This document shows positions 14,749 through 18,144 of a DNA stretch of 18,144 nt, piece by piece. This DNA is from Rhodospirillaceae bacterium (GTDB taxonomy: Bacteria > Pseudomonadota > Alphaproteobacteria > Thalassobaculales > Thalassobaculaceae), in NCBI GenBank assembly GCA_002730675.1, contig PCAV01000137.1, forward strand, positions 1 to 18,144, in the 5' to 3' direction. Both the position numbers and the translations under genes were made by a program. Numbering within the stretch: the first letter of the stretch is position 1; the number at the start of each line of letters is the position of its first letter. The notes below the pieces were generated by a model. The model worked only from the letters and a program-made list of their open reading frames with translations. It was not told the origin of the DNA and ran no database searches.

Positions 14749-16104
14749 TCAACCTTGATAACATACCTTTTTTGCAGCCTTAACAATATCAGCCACCTGA
14801 GGTAGCGCCAGCATTTCAAGGTTAGCAGCATAAGGCATAGGGACATCCTCACCACAAACACGTATCAGCGGCGCGTCAAGACAATCGAAAGATTTTTCCA
14901 TCATTAATGCGGCCATTTCAGAACCTATTCCGCAGGTTGGCCAGCCCTCTTCTACAACAACAATACGGTTTGTTTTAGCAACCGACTTGATGATTGTTTC
15001 CTCATCTAACGGTCGTATTGTACGAAGATCTATTACTTCCGCATCGATCCCGCTATCTGCTAGTTGGGAGGCCGCTTCAAGAGCTTTACCTACCATTACT
15101 GAAAATGTCACGATCGTAACATCGGTGCCACTGGAGACTATGTTCGCCTTGCCAATTGGTACAATTATCTCAGGGTCCCCCGGCACTTCAAAAGATTGAC
15201 CATACAAAACTTCATTTTCCAAAAAAACGACTGGGTTGGGATCTCTAATTGCAGCTTTAAGCAATCCCTTTGCATCGGCGGCCGACCAAGGCGCAATAAC
15301 TTTTAGACCCGGACAATGCGCAAACCAGCTGGTTAAATCCTGCGAATGTTGCGCGGCCACGCGTGATGCAGCGCCATTGGGGCCTCTAAACACGATAGGA
15401 CAGCCCATTTGTCCCCCTGACATATACAAAGTCTTAGCAGCTGAATTAATAATTTGGTCCATAGCTTGCATAGCGAAGTTGAAAGTCATGAACTCTATAA
15501 CAGGTTTCAAATTACCAAACGCTGCGCCAACACCAAGGCCAGCAAAACCATGCTCAGTAATGGGCGTGTCGATCACACGCTTATCGCCAAACTCATTCAA
15601 TAGCCCCTGAGTCACTTTGTAAGCGCCCTCGTACTCAGCCACCTCTTCTCCCATAACAAAAACGGAGTCGTCCGCCCTCATTTCTTCGGCCATCGCATCT
15701 CGAAGGGCTTCCCTAACTGTTTGAGTATAAAAGTCTATTCTTTCGTTACCTTGGGGCGGACTGCTCTCATCGGATTGAGATGCAGATGGATAAGATTTTG
15801 GTCGCTCAACAACCAGCGGGGCTTTAACACTTTGAGCGTCTGCTGGCGTGCCATCTTCCTCCCCATCTAACAAAAGCAGGGCAATCGGAGTGTTCACGGG
15901 AACACCTTCTGTATCTTCGGCAACTAAAATTTTTTGCAATGTACCACTATCTACCGCTTCGACTTCCATAGTCGCTTTGTCAGTTTCTATTTCTGCCACA
16001 GCGTCGCCGGGCTCGATACTGTCACCCTCTTCCTTCAACCATTTGAATAATTTTCCGTCAGTCATAGTTGGCGATAATGCTGGCATCAAGATTTCAACTG
16101 GCAT
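14749..16104 (-). CDS. pdhB: Pyruvate dehydrogenase E1 beta subunit with N-terminal lipoyl domain
   Basis: A 451-residue beta subunit of the heterotetrameric, TPP-dependent E1, which decarboxylates pyruvate and acetylates lipoyl groups. Residues 1-80 form a full lipoyl domain with Lys43 in [11 protein letters not shown]. An Ala/Pro/Ser linker (about 82-120) leads to the E1 beta domain (from about 121). [13 protein letters not shown] (152-164) carries the Glu that activates TPP. The C-terminal transketolase domain follows. A lipoyl domain on E1 beta is known in alphaproteobacteria (Sinorhizobium, Zymomonas) and is not a new fusion. The start ATG has AAGGGG about 10 bases upstream. It lies 71 bp after pdhA, the widest gap among the three PDH genes, and that gap holds an odd + strand terminator. 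Confidence 0.96.
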   Translation of the reverse strand: MPVEILMPALSPTMTDGKLFKWLKEEGDSIEPGDAVAEIETDKATMEVEAVDSGTLQKILVAEDTEGVPVNTPIALLLLDGEEDGTPADAQSVKAPLVVERPKSYPSASQSDESSPPQGNERIDFYTQTVREALRDAMAEEMRADDSVFVMGEEVAEYEGAYKVTQGLLNEFGDKRVIDTPITEHGFAGLGVGAAFGNLKPVIEFMTFNFAMQAMDQIINSAAKTLYMSGGQMGCPIVFRGPNGAASRVAAQHSQDLTSWFAHCPGLKVIAPWSAADAKGLLKAAIRDPNPVVFLENEVLYGQSFEVPGDPEIIVPIGKANIVSSGTDVTIVTFSVMVGKALEAASQLADSGIDAEVIDLRTIRPLDEETIIKSVAKTNRIVVVEEGWPTCGIGSEMAALMMEKSFDCLDAPLIRVCGEDVPMPYAANLEMLALPQVADIVKAAKKVCYQG

Positions 16105-16122
16105 CTTCTAATCCCCTTGATG

Positions 16123-16160
16123 CGAAGTAGAGACCGAACCGCTCTCTTCGATTTTTTTTT
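16123..16160 (+). terminator. Strong + strand (antisense) intrinsic terminator between pdhA and pdhB
   Basis: On the + strand CGAAG-T-AGAG (16123-16132) pairs with CTCT-CTTCG (16142-16150). This gives a 9-bp stem with one bulged T and a 9-base loop, followed one base later by nine T (16152-16160). This is textbook intrinsic-terminator form, but all genes here run on the - strand. In pdh mRNA the same DNA gives a hairpin preceded by A9 and not followed by U, so it should not stop the operon. It could end an antisense RNA that runs through pdhB, or act as an intercistronic mRNA stability element. Confidence 0.65.
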
Positions 16161-16175
16161 CTGACAATATAATCA

Positions 16176-17222
16176 TTAATTATTGACCAATACATCAGTA
16201 TATAGCTCTTGAGGTTCCGGTTCTGGGCTCGTTTGCGCGAATTCAACTGCCTCAGACACAATTTGTCTGATCGATGTATCTATATCTTTAAGTGACGTCT
16301 CTTCTAATCCCGTTAGTAGGAGCTTTTCCTTAACATTGTCTATTGGGTCCCGTTCCTGACGCATTTTATTCACTTCATCTTTGGTGCGATATTTTGCTGG
16401 ATCTGACATCGAGTGGCCTCGATATCGATATGTTGTCATTTCCAGAATATATGGTCCCTTTCCGGAAATAGCGTGCTCAACAGCTCTCTCTCCAGCTTTC
16501 TTTACTTCAAGAACATCCATTCCATCAACCTTGTCGCCTGGTATACCATATGCTGCACCCCTGTCCGCTAGTTCTCTACCTGCTGCCGCCCTCGAAACCG
16601 CGGTTCCCATGCCATACTGGTTGTTCTCGATGATATATATGCAGGGTAACTGCCACAAAGCAGCCATATTAAAACTTTCGTATACCTGTCCCTGATTGAT
16701 AGCACCATCACCCAGATAAGTGAGACAAACAGCCTCTTCATTTCGATATTTATGACCGAATGCTAAGCCCGTGCCGATTGGAACCTGCGCGGCTACAATC
16801 CCATGGCCACCAAAAAAATTTTTTTCTCGGCTAAACATGTGCATGCTTCCGCCTTTACCTTTAGAGTATCCCCCCACTCGTCCGGTCAATTCAGCCATAA
16901 CGCCGTTTGGGTCCATACCACATGCTAACATGTGCCCATGGTCGCGGTAACTGGTTACAACTGAGGATTTGCTGTCGATTGCCGCCTGCATTCCAACAAC
17001 AACCGCTTCCTGGCCGATATAAAGATGACAGAAGCCACCTATTAACCCCATACCATATAGCTGTCCTGCCTTCTCTTCGAAACGCCGTATTAAAACCATA
17101 TCTCGATAATAGGAAAGTAATTCATCTTGTAATTTATTGCTAATGCTGTTTCTGACAGCGTTTTTTACTTGATTTGACTTCGTAGAGCGTTGTTTGGTGG
17201 CGCTTTTAGACGATCTTGCCAT
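16176..17222 (-). CDS. pdhA: Pyruvate dehydrogenase E1 alpha subunit
   Basis: A 348-residue alpha subunit of E1 that binds thiamine diphosphate with PdhB. The TPP/Mg motif runs from GDGAINQG (171-178) to ENN (199-201). The substrate-channel loop is TYRYRGHSMSDPAKYRTKDE (263-282), the region whose serines are phosphorylated in mitochondria. A Lys/Ser/Arg-rich, probably disordered N-terminus (1-30) precedes the fold. I chose ATG 17222 because GAGG sits 6 bases before it and the length matches the family. A reading frame to 17267 would add 15 residues (MSCMAIV...) with no ribosome-binding site. It is first of the pdhA-pdhB-pdhC-lpd run, 167 bp after ftsB, so it probably has its own promoter. Confidence 0.96.
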   Translation of the reverse strand: MARSSKSATKQRSTKSNQVKNAVRNSISNKLQDELLSYYRDMVLIRRFEEKAGQLYGMGLIGGFCHLYIGQEAVVVGMQAAIDSKSSVVTSYRDHGHMLACGMDPNGVMAELTGRVGGYSKGKGGSMHMFSREKNFFGGHGIVAAQVPIGTGLAFGHKYRNEEAVCLTYLGDGAINQGQVYESFNMAALWQLPCIYIIENNQYGMGTAVSRAAAGRELADRGAAYGIPGDKVDGMDVLEVKKAGERAVEHAISGKGPYILEMTTYRYRGHSMSDPAKYRTKDEVNKMRQERDPIDNVKEKLLLTGLEETSLKDIDTSIRQIVSEAVEFAQTSPEPEPQELYTDVLVNN

Positions 17223-17238
17223 GGACACCTCAGACAGA

Positions 17239-17267
17239 AAATTAGTTACAATAGCCATACAGCTCAA
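17239..17267 (-). promoter_or_regulatory. Candidate promoter and palindrome upstream of pdhA
   Basis: On the minus strand TTGAGC (17267-17262), a 17-base spacer and TAATTT (17244-17239) form a plausible sigma-70 promoter close to the pdhA ribosome-binding site. The -35 element overlaps a perfect palindrome, CTCAA-A-TTGAG (17263-17273), which could be an operator for a PDH regulator. Other weak promoter matches exist in this 167-bp gap, so the exact site is uncertain. Confidence 0.35.
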
Positions 17268-17389
17268 ATTGAGATTTAGATATCTTAAAGTAAGACAAAT
17301 TCACTTTGGTTTCAAGCAAACTAGACGTTTGAATCCGCCGAAGAATTTATATTTCAAACTTTTAGTGGCAATATGATTGAATAAATGAC

Positions 17390-17719
17390 TTAACTTTTTT
17401 TGCGTTGATTTTCTATTAGAATAACAATGTCGTTATCATGTCCGAAGTTGAGGATACTTCGACCGCGCTCTTCCAGAAAGTCTGGATCTAAACTTGATGG
17501 TGTCAACCTAATCACTTTTCCTTCTAATTCTCTCTCTATAACAACTAGTTCAGCTAATTTTTTTTCTGCTTCGGCTATTCGAACATTTACATTATTTAAA
17601 GCCAGTAGACCTCGATCACCTTCAACGGAATGATAAATGAAATATGCAAAGACCAAGACCCCAGCGATCACGCCGTAACTAACTCTTGCCCTAGCCTTTA
17701 AATCTCGTAGCGATGACAT
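17390..17719 (-). CDS. ftsB: FtsB/DivIC-family septum formation initiator
   Basis: A 109-residue bitopic cell-division protein. It has a short basic cytoplasmic N-terminus (1-13, SLRDLKARAR), one transmembrane helix (about 14-31), and a periplasmic heptad-rich coiled coil (about 37-70, NNVNVRIAEAEKKLAELVV). It ends in the family block LDPDFLEERGRSILNFG (77-93). By analogy with FtsB/DivIC it should join FtsL and FtsQ in the divisome. The start has a near-perfect GGAGGG 5 bases upstream. The placement between eno and pdhA is the standard alphaproteobacterial one. Four GANTC sites lie in its 133-bp upstream region, suggesting cell-cycle methylation control. Confidence 0.92.
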   Translation of the reverse strand: MSSLRDLKARARVSYGVIAGVLVFAYFIYHSVEGDRGLLALNNVNVRIAEAEKKLAELVVIERELEGKVIRLTPSSLDPDFLEERGRSILNFGHDNDIVILIENQRKKS

Positions 17720-17740
17720 CTAACCCTCCGTTGATGAGAG

Positions 17741-17808
17741 TGAATCACCGTCGATTCAACGGGTCAACGTGAACAAAACAGGAATCGTAGTTATTATTAA
17801 CGCGAATC
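17741..17808 (-). promoter_or_regulatory. Cluster of four GANTC (CcrM-type) sites before ftsB
   Basis: GAATC at 17742-17746, GATTC at 17753-17757, GAATC at 17782-17786 and GAATC at 17804-17808 lie between eno and ftsB. The first two are the arms of a perfect 6-bp inverted repeat, TGAATC-N6-GATTCA (17741-17758), 22 bases before the ftsB ATG. GANTC is methylated by CcrM in alphaproteobacteria, and methylated sites in promoters recruit GcrA. Elsewhere in the window I count by eye only about one per 650 bases. A weak promoter match (TTGACC, 17767-17762, then TTCACT 17 bases later) overlaps the inverted repeat. Confidence 0.55.
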
Positions 17809-17812
17809 AATG

Positions 17813-17838
17813 AAAAGTTTTTAAAATAGCTTAAAACT
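17813..17838 (-). terminator. Weak candidate terminator after enolase
   Basis: On the minus strand AGTTTTAA (17838-17831) can pair with TTAAAA-A-CT (17824-17816) around a 6-base loop with one bulged A, followed by TTT then C. The stem is AT-rich and the T-run short, so it would be leaky. It lies 15 bases after the enolase stop, the expected place, and before the ftsB upstream sites. Confidence 0.35.
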
Positions 17839-17852
17839 GTTGCATTAATGAC

Positions 17853-18144
<292 letters not shown>

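Noticed and set aside
14739..14861. Upstream extension of pdhC giving a hydrophobic N-terminus
   Set aside because: It overlaps the pdhB coding end in another frame, while the ATG at 14738 has a good ribosome-binding site and matches the family start.
14480..16104. Recent tandem duplication or gene conversion of the lipoyl domain DNA
   Set aside because: Nucleotide comparison shows many synonymous differences, so it is not a recent DNA repeat.
15848..16111. Plus-strand open frame opposite the PdhB lipoyl domain, and a similar one at 14293-14730
   Set aside because: Both are antisense shadows produced by the codon pattern of the lipoyl domains and linkers; they have no features of their own. 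They matter only if the + strand terminator at 16123-16160 proves to end a real antisense RNA.
17223..17267. 15-residue extension of pdhA
   Set aside because: No ribosome-binding site before the farther start; GAGG sits correctly before the ATG at 17222.

Overview
The window looks like a moderately AT-rich alphaproteobacterial chromosome segment. Three things point there: the eno–ftsB–pdhA–pdhB–pdhC–lpd–lipA–ratA/COQ10 gene order, a lipoyl domain fused to the N-terminus of the pyruvate dehydrogenase E1 beta subunit, and an apparent overall scarcity of GANTC (CcrM-type) sites with a tight cluster of them upstream of ftsB. I cannot name a genus. I see no insertion sequence, phage gene, CRISPR array, tRNA or rRNA.

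Layout from left to right. The 3' end of rpoH (heat-shock sigma factor) lies on the + strand at 1-453. Everything after it is on the - strand. A 266-bp convergent spacer holding an unusual 11-bp inverted repeat separates rpoH from cysE and cysK (serine acetyltransferase and O-acetylserine sulfhydrylase, cysteine synthesis). The 5' side of cysK carries a clear terminator-like hairpin that may end the upstream operon or act as a cysK leader attenuator. Next is a catabolic-looking set transcribed hyuA > hyuB > GST-fold protein > amidase (8699 down to 2774). It encodes the two subunits of an ATP-dependent hydantoinase/oxoprolinase-type enzyme plus an amidase-signature hydrolase.

The right half is the central-carbon block. 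Read in the transcribed direction it contains enolase (partial), FtsB/DivIC, PDH E1 alpha, E1 beta, E2, dihydrolipoyl dehydrogenase, lipoyl synthase, a RatA/COQ10 START-domain protein, a zinc-dependent histone-deacetylase-family protein and a secreted DUF192 protein. E1, E2 and E3 make up the complete pyruvate dehydrogenase complex, and LipA makes the lipoyl cofactor carried by both E1 beta and E2. The deacetylase-like gene is packed between ratA and DUF192 with a 4-bp overlap on one side, so it belongs physically to the lipoate end of this block.

The least ordinary signals are mostly non-coding: a strong + strand (antisense) terminator between pdhA and pdhB, four GANTC sites in 67 bp before ftsB, the cysK leader hairpin, and the inverted repeat after rpoH. 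Among proteins, CysE lacks the C-terminal tail that normally docks into CysK, and the HDAC-family protein sits in a lipoate/PDH neighbourhood. All calls were made by reading the sequence; no database search was run.
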